Shown here: positions 45,642 to 54,114 of the stretch, piece by piece | How positions within the stretch are numbered: position 1 is the first letter of the stretch | Layout: every line of letters begins with the position of its first letter | Origin: Desulfofundulus salinus | GTDB taxonomy: Bacteria > Bacillota > Desulfotomaculia > Desulfotomaculales > Desulfovirgulaceae | Reading direction: 5' to 3' | NCBI RefSeq assembly: GCF_003627965.1 | Contig: NZ_RBWE01000001.1 | Coordinates: forward strand, 2,714,463-2,778,462 | DNA length: 64,000 nt | Made by a program: the position numbers and the translations under genes | Notes under the pieces: model-generated | Seen by the model: only the letters and a program-made list of their open reading frames with translations | What the model was told of the DNA's origin: nothing | The model's database searches: none

Positions 45642-45666
45642 GACCCTCCTTCGTTTAAGTCCACGT

Positions 45667-46551
45667 TCAAATTAGAACTTCATCAACCCGCCACAGCATC
45701 ATACCGGTGCAAAAGGTGGTTTCCTGGCGAAAAACGCCGTTTTCGGCATGCTCTTTTACATAGCGCTCGATTGTCCGCCTGACATCGGGAGTGATATCCA
45801 TATAGCTCCAGAAAAATCTTGCCAAATTCTCCACTGCTTTTTCCACCGGTTCTTCCTCCACCCGGTTAACGGTAAAAAATTTGAGGTTGGGCCGGTAACC
45901 CATGGCATAGAGCAAACCAAAAGGATAAATAATATCTCCTGGATTATCACCTATGTCTTCACCAAAGAACCGTTGCCAGAGCTCGCGGTGCGCCTTTTCC
46001 CAACGTTGTCCGGAAAAAGCGCTCAAGTAGCAAAACTTCCTTGACGCTGCAAGCATTTTTTGCAGTGTTTCCGGGTCCCGCACCCCAGGTGTCATCGAGG
46101 CAAACACCAGATCAAACTGGCCGGCCAGCCCGTCTTTTTCCACCTCCACTTCCTGCCAGGTTCGCTGAATAATAGTAATGTTTTCTACCTGCTCGGCCCT
46201 TGCCCTGTCTTCCAATATTTTTACCATCCCGGCGGCAGGTTCAAGGGCGGTTACCTGCTCGCACAACCGGGCCATGGGGATGGCATAGTTACCCGGCCCG
46301 GCCCCAATATCCAGCACTTTGACCTCAGGTCCTAGCGCTCCTTCCCGTTCCAGCATATCCAGCACCATTTTTCTTCTGTCCTGGCCCCTGCCATTGCTGG
46401 TACGCCGGGCAAACCAGCTGGCGCGCCTGTTCCAATTTTCCACCATCTCTTTCTCGCTACGGCAACGCCGCCGTGTTAACGGCGAGTTTTCCCGGGCATC
46501 CTGCCAGAGTTTCACCCAAAACTCGCGATCACCAACCGGAAATAAATGCAA
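45667..46551 (-). CDS. SAM-dependent class I methyltransferase
   Basis: 294 residues. Motif I is VKVLDIGAGPGNYAIPMARL (residues about 98-117); motif II includes VTALEPAAGMV, and FDLVFASMTPGV marks post-II. N-terminal and C-terminal extensions carry many Trp/Phe/Tyr residues. First gene of the ABC transporter operon, so it may modify a ligand or metallophore handled by the transporter (inference). A terminator-like leader lies 41 bases upstream of the ATG. Confidence 0.8.
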   Translation of the reverse strand: MHLFPVGDREFWVKLWQDARENSPLTRRRCRSEKEMVENWNRRASWFARRTSNGRGQDRRKMVLDMLEREGALGPEVKVLDIGAGPGNYAIPMARLCEQVTALEPAAGMVKILEDRARAEQVENITIIQRTWQEVEVEKDGLAGQFDLVFASMTPGVRDPETLQKMLAASRKFCYLSAFSGQRWEKAHRELWQRFFGEDIGDNPGDIIYPFGLLYAMGYRPNLKFFTVNRVEEEPVEKAVENLARFFWSYMDITPDVRRTIERYVKEHAENGVFRQETTFCTGMMLWRVDEVLI

Positions 46552-46582
46552 AAAACCACCTCCTTTCCTATTCAGCTATTTC

Positions 46583-46640
46583 AAAAAAAAACCATGAAGA
46601 CTCCTCTCCTCTCCTGAGGACGATAAACCTTCATGGTTTT
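46583..46640 (-). promoter_or_regulatory. Terminator-like leader (attenuator) upstream of the methyltransferase operon
   Basis: On the minus strand CCATGAAG pairs with CTTCATGG around an AGGAGAGGAGAGGAG segment and is followed by nine T. A second hairpin, GGATGAC/GTCATCC, lies upstream at about 46701-46721, with further pairing AGCTGG/CCAGCT. The arrangement is that of a transcription-attenuating leader or riboswitch; the ligand class was not recognised. Confidence 0.55.
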
Positions 46641-46732
46641 CATCTTTGAAATTTGTAGTTTTAATAGAAATTAAGCCCCAAGCTGGTTCTAGCTGGATAA
46701 TTGGATGACTTCGGTCATCCAGCATTCCTGAT

Positions 46733-46849
46733 TTATAATATTTCGCTAATTAGCATGTAAAATCCTTCTTTGGCAGCCCGCACCCATATCCTACCTTTGA
46801 CCAAAAATTCGCCGGCTCGTGGTAGGCCACCCTCGCAGGCCAGTTTCAC
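46733..46849 (-). CDS. Possible 38-residue ORF coupled to the GGDEF gene
   Basis: A GTG (46847-46849) overlaps the TGA of the GGDEF gene in ATGTGA and opens a frame of 38 codons (begins VKLACEGGLPRAG, ends FYMLISEIL). No Shine-Dalgarno site of its own is needed if translation is coupled. No family recognised; it could be a chance frame over a leader sequence. Confidence 0.25.
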   Translation of the reverse strand: MKLACEGGLPRAGEFLVKGRIWVRAAKEGFYMLISEIL

Positions 46850-48330
46850 ATGTTATTCCCGTTGGAACCACAGTGGTTCGTTTTTCCTTCAGTTATGAAA
46901 GACAAGTTTTCCGCACACCGGATCAGGGCCGTCTTCTTACCCCGGCGCTTGCCCTCCAAAAGAAGCTGGTCAGCGAGGCTGATGAGCCGTTCCAGGTCGC
47001 GGTCGTCATCAATTAAAACACGTCCGGCAATTGCTCCACCCATGCTGACGGAGACATTCAGTTCCGGTTCCGACACGGAAGCCAGCGCAGAGCAAAGAGA
47101 GGAAAAAATGCGCCGGGCAAGGACATTAAATTCTCCCGGTTGGTGAACGAGAAAGAACAGGACAAATTCATCACCCCCGTACCGCCCCACCAGATCATCC
47201 TTCCTGACCTGATGTCTCAACAATTCCCCTACTTTTTTCAGGACCATATCGCCCACCGGATGCCCGTAACAATCATTTATGGTTTTAAAATTATCCACGT
47301 CCATCATCAAGACGGCCACGTGGGGAAATTCGCCCCCCGCTTCCCTGATTAAATACAAGCACCGCTCCATAAAAGACCTGCGGTTAAGAACGCCTGTAAG
47401 GGGGTCATAGCTGGCCAGCCATTCCAGTCGCCGCCGGGCCTGGTGGAGGAGTTCGTTTTTTTCCTCCAGTTCTTTTACTTTCTGCTCCAGTTCGGACAGA
47501 GTGTCCCGTACCCGTAAGGCCATATTGTTAAAGGAAGAAGCAATCCCGGCCAACTCACTGGTCTGAAATTTGCTGCCTGGAAAGATATCCTCCTTTTTTG
47601 ATGGATCGAAACGGGACAAGCGTTCAGCCAGATTTTTTAAGGGATATACTATTTGTGCCGCAGCCAGGGGATAAAGGAGGGTTGACAGCAATATCACCAG
47701 GATAAGTGTACCGCCGAGAGGAACACACAATTGCCGCAAAGGTTCCTCCACAAGCCCTCCCACTGAAGCCCAAGCCCTTACCCTGAGGTTGGTTCCCGGC
47801 ACCGGCGCGCCGACCTCCAGGTTTTCTTTCAATCCGAAGGCCTTAAGTAACAACCTGTCCCGGGAGGAGGGTTTTTCTTTTTTCCCGGCCAGATAAAGAA
47901 CAGCACCATTACTATCTTCCAGGTAAATGACCGGCATTTCCCTGAGCCGCAGTTTGGGCTGGTAACCAAATCCAAAAAGAAATCTGGGGGCAAAAATTTG
48001 GGCAGGCTCCGGTTCCACCGGGAACAAAGGCCCGAGTTGGGCCGGGTCTATTCTTTTTACCAGCCCGCCTTTACTGGCTGCAATCCTCTCTCCCTGGAAA
48101 GAGAAGAAAAATCCATCTTCTCCCAGAGTGTGCTTCAGGGAAAGGGAAATAATCTGGCTTTCGTATAAAGCCATCTGGGTCAGGTATCTATTTGCCCAGG
48201 CAACGGTTTGTAAGGTGAGGTACTTGGCTGTAGCATAAACAGCCAGCAAGGTGGGAACCAGGGCGAGGGTAAAGAACCACACGGTAAATACTTGAATTAT
48301 ACTGCGCCTTCTCCCACTCCCTGACATCAA
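46846..48330 (-). CDS. Membrane diguanylate cyclase (sensor-HAMP-GGDEF)
   Basis: 494 residues. One membrane segment near 14-40, an external sensor region of about 150 residues, and a second segment near 205-230 (LILVILLSTLLYPLAAAQIV). A HAMP-like linker and coiled coil (LSELEQKVKELEEKNELLHQ) lead to a GGDEF domain. The active site is GRYGGDEF and the product-inhibition RxxD site (RKDD) sits at its usual place just upstream, so it should be active and feedback inhibited. It overlaps the end of the HD-GYP gene by four bases (ATGA-type junction). Confidence 0.92.
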   Translation of the reverse strand: MMSGSGRRRSIIQVFTVWFFTLALVPTLLAVYATAKYLTLQTVAWANRYLTQMALYESQIISLSLKHTLGEDGFFFSFQGERIAASKGGLVKRIDPAQLGPLFPVEPEPAQIFAPRFLFGFGYQPKLRLREMPVIYLEDSNGAVLYLAGKKEKPSSRDRLLLKAFGLKENLEVGAPVPGTNLRVRAWASVGGLVEEPLRQLCVPLGGTLILVILLSTLLYPLAAAQIVYPLKNLAERLSRFDPSKKEDIFPGSKFQTSELAGIASSFNNMALRVRDTLSELEQKVKELEEKNELLHQARRRLEWLASYDPLTGVLNRRSFMERCLYLIREAGGEFPHVAVLMMDVDNFKTINDCYGHPVGDMVLKKVGELLRHQVRKDDLVGRYGGDEFVLFFLVHQPGEFNVLARRIFSSLCSALASVSEPELNVSVSMGGAIAGRVLIDDDRDLERLISLADQLLLEGKRRGKKTALIRCAENLSFITEGKTNHCGSNGNNM

Positions 48331-48968
48331 ACCGCTTCCTCCTTAAAACAGGCCAGGAAAGCCCGCGCTCTCTGAAACAGGTGGGGATCCAGTTTTTTAC
48401 CCCCCATTTCTGCCATCACTTTAAGAGCTTCCCCCGAACTCAAGGGAGAACGGTAGGGCCGGGGAGAGGTTAGAGCATCAAACACGTCGGCCAGGGCTAA
48501 AATTCTCGCCTCCAGGGGAATACCGTTACCTTTCAGGCCCTCGGGATAGCCCGTGCCATCCCAGGACTCATGATGCGCTTTGACTGCAGCCAGGATACCC
48601 CCCAGGCCCCGGATCCCGCGGCACCTGCTTTCCACCAGTTCAAAGCTCCACAGGGGGTGCCGCACTATCATTTCCCACTCGCTTTCCAGCAAAGGGCCGG
48701 ACTTCTCTAAAATATAACGGGGCACCAGCAGTTTGCCTGCGTCATGCAGGGCTCCGGCCCCAAAAAGGAGTCGGGGCCTGCCGAGCCCGAGGAAGCAACT
48801 CAATCGAAAGGCATACTTTGCCGTGCGCACACTGTGCATCAGCAATTCCGGGAAAACAGCAAGTTCGGGGAAAAAGCGTTCTAAAAAAGGATAAACCGTT
48901 GACAACAAAGGGGGTTCACCGGCCGGGAGAACATTCACAAATATCCCCTCCCCAAAAATTAAGGCCAC
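48327..48968 (-). CDS. HD-GYP domain c-di-GMP phosphodiesterase candidate
   Basis: 213 residues, almost only an HD-GYP domain. GALHDAGKLLVPRYIL (HD) near 92, VRHPLWSFEL near 120, HHESWDGTGYPEGLKGNGIP (the HHExxDGxGYP signature) near 150, and ALADVFDALTSPRPYRSPLS near 175. Expected to degrade c-di-GMP, opposing the cyclase encoded directly after it. A terminator-like leader precedes it. Confidence 0.88.
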   Translation of the reverse strand: MALIFGEGIFVNVLPAGEPPLLSTVYPFLERFFPELAVFPELLMHSVRTAKYAFRLSCFLGLGRPRLLFGAGALHDAGKLLVPRYILEKSGPLLESEWEMIVRHPLWSFELVESRCRGIRGLGGILAAVKAHHESWDGTGYPEGLKGNGIPLEARILALADVFDALTSPRPYRSPLSSGEALKVMAEMGGKKLDPHLFQRARAFLACFKEEAV

Positions 48969-49012
48969 AAAGGCTCCTCTCCAAAAAGCTAGAGAACCAG
49001 CCTTCGTGGCCT
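48952..49012 (-). promoter_or_regulatory. Terminator-like leader upstream of the HD-GYP/GGDEF pair
   Basis: GGCCACGAAGGC pairs with GCCTTTGTGGCC (12 bp, one GU) on the minus strand, followed by TTAATTTTT. The inner segment GGAGAGGAG is shared with the leader at 46583-46640. A preceding hairpin (CAGAAAGC CGGA GCTTTCCTG) lies at about 49050-49070. It spans the predicted start of the HD-GYP frame (SD GGGGAGGGG). Confidence 0.55.
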
Positions 49013-49120
49013 AATTAATAATCCGCAGTTTTAAACCCCGGCTCAGTCAGGAAAGCTCCGGCTTTCTGCCGTCAAAAGTTCCACATGATTTTTGTTCGAC
49101 GTTTTTTATAAAATTCCTTC

Positions 49121-49957
49121 TCAAAAACTGCTGCCGGGGGAGTAAGGTTTTTGGGATTTAAAATCATATCCGTAACCCTGTGGCAGAACGTGCAGGGTTG
49201 CCCCGGTGAGGGCCAGCATGGGCTGGGGGTGTAAATCGGAAGCGTTGGTATGCGTGATGGTCCGCCCGTCCACCACCGTCACCGTGCCGGAACCCAGCAC
49301 GTTAAAACGACCGTCCGGCGTAACTATGATGGCCGTATCTTCATCAATACCGATACCCAGAACATGGGGATTATGGGCCACGGCGGCAAGAAGCCGGCCG
49401 ATGCGCCCCCGCTGGGCGAAATGCTGGTCAATCACCACGCCGCCAATAACCCCCAGGCCGGGAGCCATTTTCACCGTATTCTTTCCGGGAGAACGTCCGC
49501 CCCTGCCGCCCGCGATCATGATCTCGCCCATGGCGGCCGCACCGGCACTGGTGCCGCCGATCGCCACTCCCCCAAGGCTGGCGGCCTTCAAACTGCGCTC
49601 GGAAAGGGTTCCCCCCAGGACTCTGGAAATCCTTAACTGATCCCCACCGGTAAAAAAAATGCCCGTGGCCCGTTGCAAAAAGGCGGCATGGCAGGGGTCC
49701 CCGGCCTTTTCCCGGCTGTCCAGGTGGACCGGCAAAACTTCCCCTGCCCCCAGCCGCAGGAACACCCGGCGGTAGGCCTCACCCACTTCCCCGGGCAGAC
49801 GGGTGGCCGTGGTAATCACCACAATGCTTGCCCGTTCTCCCCCGGCCAGGCGGACGAACTCGCGCAGGATGCGGCATTCCCCGTCCTTGTCTTCAGCCCC
49901 GCCGATGAGCACCAGGGGACCTCCGGGGCCTTTTTGCAAGAGTCCATTTACTGCCAT
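49121..49957 (-). CDS. cphB: Cyanophycinase
   Basis: Serine-type exopeptidase that cleaves cyanophycin to beta-Asp-Arg. 278 residues. Motifs: GPLVLIGGAEDKDGECRILR, FFTGGDQLRISRVL, the nucleophile region IGGTSAGAAAMGEIMI, VIDQHFAQRGRIGRLL and GIGIDEDTAIIV. All catalytic-type positions visible. Encoded alone, about 9 kb from cphA on the same strand, so the pair can make and mobilise a nitrogen reserve. Confidence 0.95.
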   Translation of the reverse strand: MAVNGLLQKGPGGPLVLIGGAEDKDGECRILREFVRLAGGERASIVVITTATRLPGEVGEAYRRVFLRLGAGEVLPVHLDSREKAGDPCHAAFLQRATGIFFTGGDQLRISRVLGGTLSERSLKAASLGGVAIGGTSAGAAAMGEIMIAGGRGGRSPGKNTVKMAPGLGVIGGVVIDQHFAQRGRIGRLLAAVAHNPHVLGIGIDEDTAIIVTPDGRFNVLGSGTVTVVDGRTITHTNASDLHPQPMLALTGATLHVLPQGYGYDFKSQKPYSPGSSF

Positions 49958-50028
49958 TTAAGACACCCCGCTTGATAACCCATTTACAATTGTTTTACGC
50001 CGCACCAAAAAAATTAATCATCCACAAC

Positions 50029-50056
50029 AAAAAAGCCGGGTAATTTATGCCCGGAA
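50029..50056 (-). terminator. Small hairpin between cyanophycinase and the FliK-like gene
   Basis: CCGGGCATAAATTACCCGG followed by CTTTTTTG on the minus strand. It lies upstream of cyanophycinase with no minus-strand gene before it, so it may attenuate a longer transcript or be a relic. Confidence 0.4.
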
Positions 50057-50219
50057 GCTTATCCATTCCACTGAATACAACTGTATTTTCCTGTTTGAAT
50101 TAGTTTTTAACGAAATAAAACACCCGGTTTGGTAAAATAGCATTGTAGATGAGCGCAGGTTAACTGAAACACTGTAAATGAACAGGTTGATTGTGATAGG
50201 ATTGAGGAGAGCTGTCCCT

Positions 50220-51161
50220 ATGCAAATATCGGGCATTTTTCTTAGACCCGGCACCGAACTGCAACCGCTAAACTCCCTGCAGCCGGGGCAAATGGTGCAG
50301 GTGGAGGTCCTGAGGGTGGAAAACGGTCTCGCCGCGGTGCGCATAGGCGGCCAGACCTTCACGGCCACGGGGGAAATACCCTCCCCACCGGCCACATTCT
50401 GGGCCCTGGTGCGTGAGGTTGCCGCCGGAACCCTGCACCTGCAGCACATCACCGGCACACCGGACCAGAACGCGGCACTGACAACCATGGCCAAAGTCCT
50501 GGGCATGCCCGCCGGGCCCGAAACCACAAAGCTGCTGCAGGAAATGGTCAAGTGGCAGCTGCCCCTGGACCGCTCCCTGGTGGAGATGCTTTTCTCTGCA
50601 GCCAGGGATCTACCTCCCCGGGAGCGGGCGGCCTTCTGGGCCGCCCGGGTGTGGCTGGAAACCCTGGATTTACGCTTTGACCCGGGCAAGGTGAAGCAGG
50701 CCCTGGACTACCTCCTGGGAAGCAAAGAAGCCACTCCCCGGGGGCAGGAGGTGTTGAACCAGGCGGTACCAATTTTTCCGAACCAGGAAATGGTGAGCTT
50801 TTTCACCTTTCGCGGGAAGGGAATACACGGCGAGCTGTATATGGTAGACAGCCGGGCCGGTAAGAAAGGTAAACAGGACTTACCCCTGGCCCTGGTGGTG
50901 CGGGTGGAAACCCCGGTTCTTGGGGAAACCTGGGTTTACCTGACCCCGGGCAAGGAGGGACTTACGGCCAGGGTGGCCGTGGCAGAAGAAAACTTCATCT
51001 CCCTTTTTAAAAAGGCTGCCGGGGAGTTAAGGGACAGGCTGGCCGCCCTGGGGTATTCCATTGATGATATTCAGGTCACTGCACGAAAGATCTCCTGTAT
51101 CTGCGAACTGCTGCGCCCCCACGAACCGCCGCCCTACCGGCCCGTAAACGCGCTGGTTTAA
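50220..51161 (+). CDS. FliK-like C-terminal domain protein (YlqG-type)
   Basis: About 313 residues. An N-terminal beta-rich region (LQPGQMVQVEVLRVENGLAAVRI), a helical middle (MVKWQLPLDRSLVEMLFSAA), and a C-terminal domain resembling the FliK hook-length-control domain (LALVVRVETPVLGETWVYL, LRDRLAALGYSIDDIQV). The next gene encodes an isolated FlhB cytoplasmic tail. This pair occurs outside flagellar operons in Firmicutes and its function is unsettled. ATG at 50220 follows GAGGAGA. Confidence 0.7.
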   Translation: MQISGIFLRPGTELQPLNSLQPGQMVQVEVLRVENGLAAVRIGGQTFTATGEIPSPPATFWALVREVAAGTLHLQHITGTPDQNAALTTMAKVLGMPAGPETTKLLQEMVKWQLPLDRSLVEMLFSAARDLPPRERAAFWAARVWLETLDLRFDPGKVKQALDYLLGSKEATPRGQEVLNQAVPIFPNQEMVSFFTFRGKGIHGELYMVDSRAGKKGKQDLPLALVVRVETPVLGETWVYLTPGKEGLTARVAVAEENFISLFKKAAGELRDRLAALGYSIDDIQVTARKISCICELLRPHEPPPYRPVNALV

Positions 51162-51181
51162 AAGCGAAAGGAGCTGCCGCC

Positions 51182-51451
51182 ATGTCCCAGGATAAACCTA
51201 AGGCCGCCGCAGCCCTGGCCTATGACCCGGAAAAGGATGCCGCTCCCCGGGTGGTGGCCGCCGGTCGCGGGCAATTAGCCGAAATAATTGAAAAACTGGC
51301 CCGGGAAAACAACGTACCCGTTTACCACAATGCGGAGCTGGCCCTGACCCTCACCGGCCTGGGCGCCGGCCGGGAAATACCGCCCGGGTTATACCAGGTG
51401 GTGGCCGAGATCATTGCCTGGGTGTACAGGATGGAGCAGAAGGCAAAGTAA
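51182..51451 (+). CDS. FlhB C-terminal-domain-like small protein (YlqH-type)
   Basis: 89 residues matching the cytoplasmic tail of FlhB/YscU without the membrane part: AALAYDPEKDAAPRVVAAGR, KLARENNVPVYHNAELA and GREIPPGLYQVVAEIIAWV. The autocleavage NPTH motif of true FlhB is absent. The ATG is 20 bases after the FliK-like gene, with AAAGGAG upstream, so the two are one operon and may interact as FliK and FlhB do (inference). Confidence 0.85.
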   Translation: MSQDKPKAAAALAYDPEKDAAPRVVAAGRGQLAEIIEKLARENNVPVYHNAELALTLTGLGAGREIPPGLYQVVAEIIAWVYRMEQKAK

Positions 51452-51623
51452 GGCAATTTGACCTGCCCGTACTTGACCCATGTTTACCGCCGGTCAATCC
51501 AGCGGGCAGGCTGATGGCTCCTGATCCTCGCTCAAACAACTGTGGTTAAATCAAAATCCGCCGCTCCTTCATATCATGATGTGGAGGTGCAAATTCCGGG
51601 ATTACGAGGAGGGAACGACAAAA

Positions 51624-52172
51624 ATGTCGGGCAAAGGAGTCACTGCCGGTACCCACCTGCTGGTGGAAACGGCCCTCAGGCGGCTGCATCATTTCCAGGG
51701 AGATACCCTGGTGCGCACCTACCCGGTGGCCGTGGGCAAGCCGGAAACTCCCACACCCACCGGGGACTACCACGTGGTAAACAAAATGCTCAACCCCGGC
51801 GGGGTACTGGGTACCCGCTGGATGGGGCTGGATATTCCCGGCGGTAATTACGGCATTCACGGGACAAATAACCCCGGCTCCATTGGCAAGGCCGTTTCCA
51901 ACGGCTGTATCCGCATGTACAACCACCACATTGAGGAACTCTTCCCCCAGGTGCAGATCGGCACCCCTGTACGCATTGTAACGGGAACAAACGCTGCCCA
52001 GAGCAACCCCGGGGAAACATACGTGATCCAGCCGGGGGATACCCTGTGGCAGATTGCCCGCCGGTTTGCTGTACCCCTTTCCATCCTGATTGAATTGAAC
52101 AGCCTGGCCAACCCCAATGAAATCTACCCCGGGCAGGTGATAGTCCTTCCAGGCTCCCAATCAGCCATTTAA
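51624..52172 (+). CDS. L,D-transpeptidase (YkuD) with LysM domain
   Basis: About 182 residues. The YkuD catalytic domain ends with HGTNNPGSIGKAVSNGCIRM (active Cys in SNGCIRM). A C-terminal LysM follows (YVIQPGDTLWQIARRFAVPL, YPGQVIVLP). It would form 3-3 peptidoglycan cross-links. No clear signal peptide, so it may act in the spore cortex compartment or be exported otherwise. ATG at 51624 follows GAGGAGGG. Confidence 0.93.
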   Translation: MSGKGVTAGTHLLVETALRRLHHFQGDTLVRTYPVAVGKPETPTPTGDYHVVNKMLNPGGVLGTRWMGLDIPGGNYGIHGTNNPGSIGKAVSNGCIRMYNHHIEELFPQVQIGTPVRIVTGTNAAQSNPGETYVIQPGDTLWQIARRFAVPLSILIELNSLANPNEIYPGQVIVLPGSQSAI

Positions 52173-52313
52173 TACCTCTGGTATTATCCGCCTGCCAGAT
52201 TTAATATAATTTAGCAGTGGAAAAACTTTGGGCGGCGCTCATCCATTCTATCCTTCCGAAATAACAGTCGCCGCCCACATTTTAAATTATATCCCACGAA
52301 CTCGATCTGGCAG

Positions 52314-53042
52314 GTGAATATTTTGGTTACGGTACTGTTAATGGCCCTTTTTGCCGGTTTGAGCACCTGCCTGGGCGCAGCGCTGGTGCTGATCTGGGGC
52401 CGCCCGGGGCGGCGATCCTTTTCCTTTTTTCTAGGGCTGGCGGCGGGAGTAATGCTGGCGGTGGTGCTCCTGGATTTAATCCCGGCAGCATTGACATACG
52501 GAAGTTTACTCCAGGCCATTCTGGGATTTGCCGCCGGCCTTTTATTGATGACTGCTCTGGACCTTATTTTTAGCCCGGAAAACCGGGCCTGTGTCCACGA
52601 TTACCGGTATTTAAAAATGGGCTACCTCATCGCCGCAGGCATTGCCATGCATGATTTGCCGGAAGGGCTGGCCATTGCCGCCGGGTTTGGCGAACCTGCC
52701 CACCTGGGCCCCCTTCTCGCCCTGGCCATAGCCCTGCACAACATCCCCGAAGGGATGGCCACAGCGGCTCCTTTAGCTGCCGGAGGGCTTTCCCCCGGAC
52801 ATGTGCTGGCATTAAACGGCCTGGTAAGCCTGGTTACTCCTTTCGGCTGCTGGCTGGGCCTGCTGTTGATTAAGGCCTCCCCGGCCTTTCTTTCTTCCCT
52901 CCTGGCCCTGGCCGCGGGGGCCATGGCCTACATCGTTAAAGCAAAACTGCTGCCCGAATGCCTGCGCCTGCACCCGCCCATGGCCTATCTGGGACTTTTT
53001 GGGGGAATTGTCCTGGTGTTCTTCCTGAACCTATTTTTTTAA
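52314..53042 (+). CDS. ZIP-family metal transporter
   Basis: 242 residues, about eight membrane segments. Signature metal-binding helices HDLPEGLAIAAGF (near residue 113) and HNIPEGMATAAPL (near 143) are intact; the segment between segments 3 and 4 bears Cys/His (ENRACVHDYRYL). Likely imports Zn, Fe or Mn. The GTG start has a weak site; a TTG three codons later, after AGGTGA, is possible. Its end overlaps the convergent DMT gene by 12 bases. Confidence 0.9.
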   Translation: MNILVTVLLMALFAGLSTCLGAALVLIWGRPGRRSFSFFLGLAAGVMLAVVLLDLIPAALTYGSLLQAILGFAAGLLLMTALDLIFSPENRACVHDYRYLKMGYLIAAGIAMHDLPEGLAIAAGFGEPAHLGPLLALAIALHNIPEGMATAAPLAAGGLSPGHVLALNGLVSLVTPFGCWLGLLLIKASPAFLSSLLALAAGAMAYIVKAKLLPECLRLHPPMAYLGLFGGIVLVFFLNLFF

Positions 53043-53477
53043 CAAAAACCACGCTCCCCCGGCCATGAGCAGGGTGCCCACCACACGGTGCCAGGTAAAG
53101 GGAAGCTTTTCCAGGCCAAACAGACCCAGGTGATCAATTAAGCTGGCGGTGAGCACCTGCCCAATAATAATCGCCGTGGTGGCCGGCGCCACTCCCACCT
53201 TGGGAATGCTGCGCACTACCGCATAGACGATCAAAACCCCCAACATGCCACCCAGGTAGTAATACCAGGGAGCCTGGGCGTAGTCGGCCAGGCGGCCGTC
53301 CCCCAGGTGAAAACCAAATAAAAGCACGGCCACCAGGATCAGTCCCACCAGGTGAACCACAAAGGTAGTTTCCAGCAATCCGATCACTTTGCCCAGGGCC
53401 GCATTTAAAGACCCCTGCACGGCCATGGTCACCCCGGAGAGGGCGGCAATAGCCAGAGCCAGTAATCTAACGCTCAA
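53031..53477 (-). CDS. YdcZ/DUF606-type DMT-superfamily membrane protein
   Basis: About 148 residues with five hydrophobic segments: LLALAIAALSGVTMAVQGSL, LVGLILVAVLLFGF, YYLGGMLGVLIVYAVVRSI, ATTAIIIGQVLTASLIDHLG and GTLLMAGGAWFLLKK. Matches the half-size DUF606 family related to EamA transporters. I prefer the TTG at 53477, nine bases after GGGGGG. Substrate unknown. Confidence 0.8.
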   Translation of the reverse strand: MSVRLLALAIAALSGVTMAVQGSLNAALGKVIGLLETTFVVHLVGLILVAVLLFGFHLGDGRLADYAQAPWYYYLGGMLGVLIVYAVVRSIPKVGVAPATTAIIIGQVLTASLIDHLGLFGLEKLPFTWHRVVGTLLMAGGAWFLLKK

Positions 53478-53529
53478 CCAGTCATACCCCCCACTTTTGT
53501 CTACGCTGTTAATGTTCTTCCCCGGGGCA

Positions 53530-53566
53530 AAAATTATGTGCGGCCGGCCCCTGAGGAGCCGGCCGC
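53530..53566 (-). terminator. Terminator after small gene A1
   Basis: GCGGCCGGC (53540-53548) pairs with GCCGGCCGC (53558-53566), followed on the minus strand by ACATAATTTTT. Confidence 0.75.
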
Positions 53567-53568
53567 CC

Positions 53569-54114
53569 TTATCTAGCATCGGTCCGCTTTTCTTTTTCCA
53601 GCTGCGACCCCCATTTCATTACCTGCCCTTTCACCTCACTACCTCCGGCGGGGGTCGAAACCGTTTTTCTTTCACCCATGGATGCCGGAACCGCCGGCGG
53701 CGGACGCCGGGGTGCCCCCTGGCCGCCCATCATGCTGCCCAAAAGGCTGAGCAACATGGCCGGGTCAGGCCCCTGTCCAGGCTGCTGGTTCATCAGCGCC
53801 ATCAACAAGGCCGGGTTTAACGGTAAAGGAGGGGCATTCTGCTCCGGGGGAGGCGGTTGACCCGGCGGCGGGCCGCCCGGCATACCGCCCATCATCTGTA
53901 AAAGGGTATTGAGCATGGGATTAGGACCCGCCATTACCGCCTGGGAAGCTACGCCGCCCATTTGCTTATTCATCAAGCTCACGATCCCCAGCAGGTTCAA
54001 AAGCCCGAGCATCAGCATGGTGTCGTCATGGCTTGCTCCCTGTTTTGATTGATAATCCAGCAAAGAAAAAAGCACTTGTTCCAGATGGTGTCCCTTTGCC
54101 TTTTCTTCGGCCAT
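53569..54114 (-). CDS. Unknown protein A1 with hydrophobic N-terminal core and Pro/Gly/Met-rich tail
   Basis: 181 residues, no recognised family. Residues about 10-50 (LEQVLFSLLDYQSK, LMLGLLNLLGIVSLMNKQMGG) match gene A2 at 54876-55244 (LEATLFQLLELKGQS, LVNLMGLINLMG). The rest is low-complexity, rich in Pro, Gly, Met and Gln (GGMPGGPPPGQPPPPEQ). Divergent from gene B1. The hydrophobic stretch is short, so it could be membrane-peripheral or self-associating rather than a classic membrane protein. Confidence 0.65.
   Translation of the reverse strand: MAEEKAKGHHLEQVLFSLLDYQSKQGASHDDTMLMLGLLNLLGIVSLMNKQMGGVASQAVMAGPNPMLNTLLQMMGGMPGGPPPGQPPPPEQNAPPLPLNPALLMALMNQQPGQGPDPAMLLSLLGSMMGGQGAPRRPPPAVPASMGERKTVSTPAGGSEVKGQVMKWGSQLEKEKRTDAR

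Noticed and set aside
46600-46640. Hammerhead-ribozyme-like CTGAGGACGA on the plus strand
   Set aside because: The GAAA core and cleavage-site stem are missing.
49030-49080. c-di-GMP-I (GEMM) riboswitch before the HD-GYP gene
   Set aside because: GC-rich AAAGCC-like wording is present but the conserved GEMM core and tetraloop arrangement are not; only an unclassified leader can be supported.
50045-50689. 214-codon minus-strand frame
   Set aside because: Antisense to the FliK-like gene; basic/Ser-rich low-quality product.
53031-53042. Regulatory meaning of the 12-bp ZIP/DMT tail overlap
   Set aside because: Short convergent overlaps are common in compact genomes.
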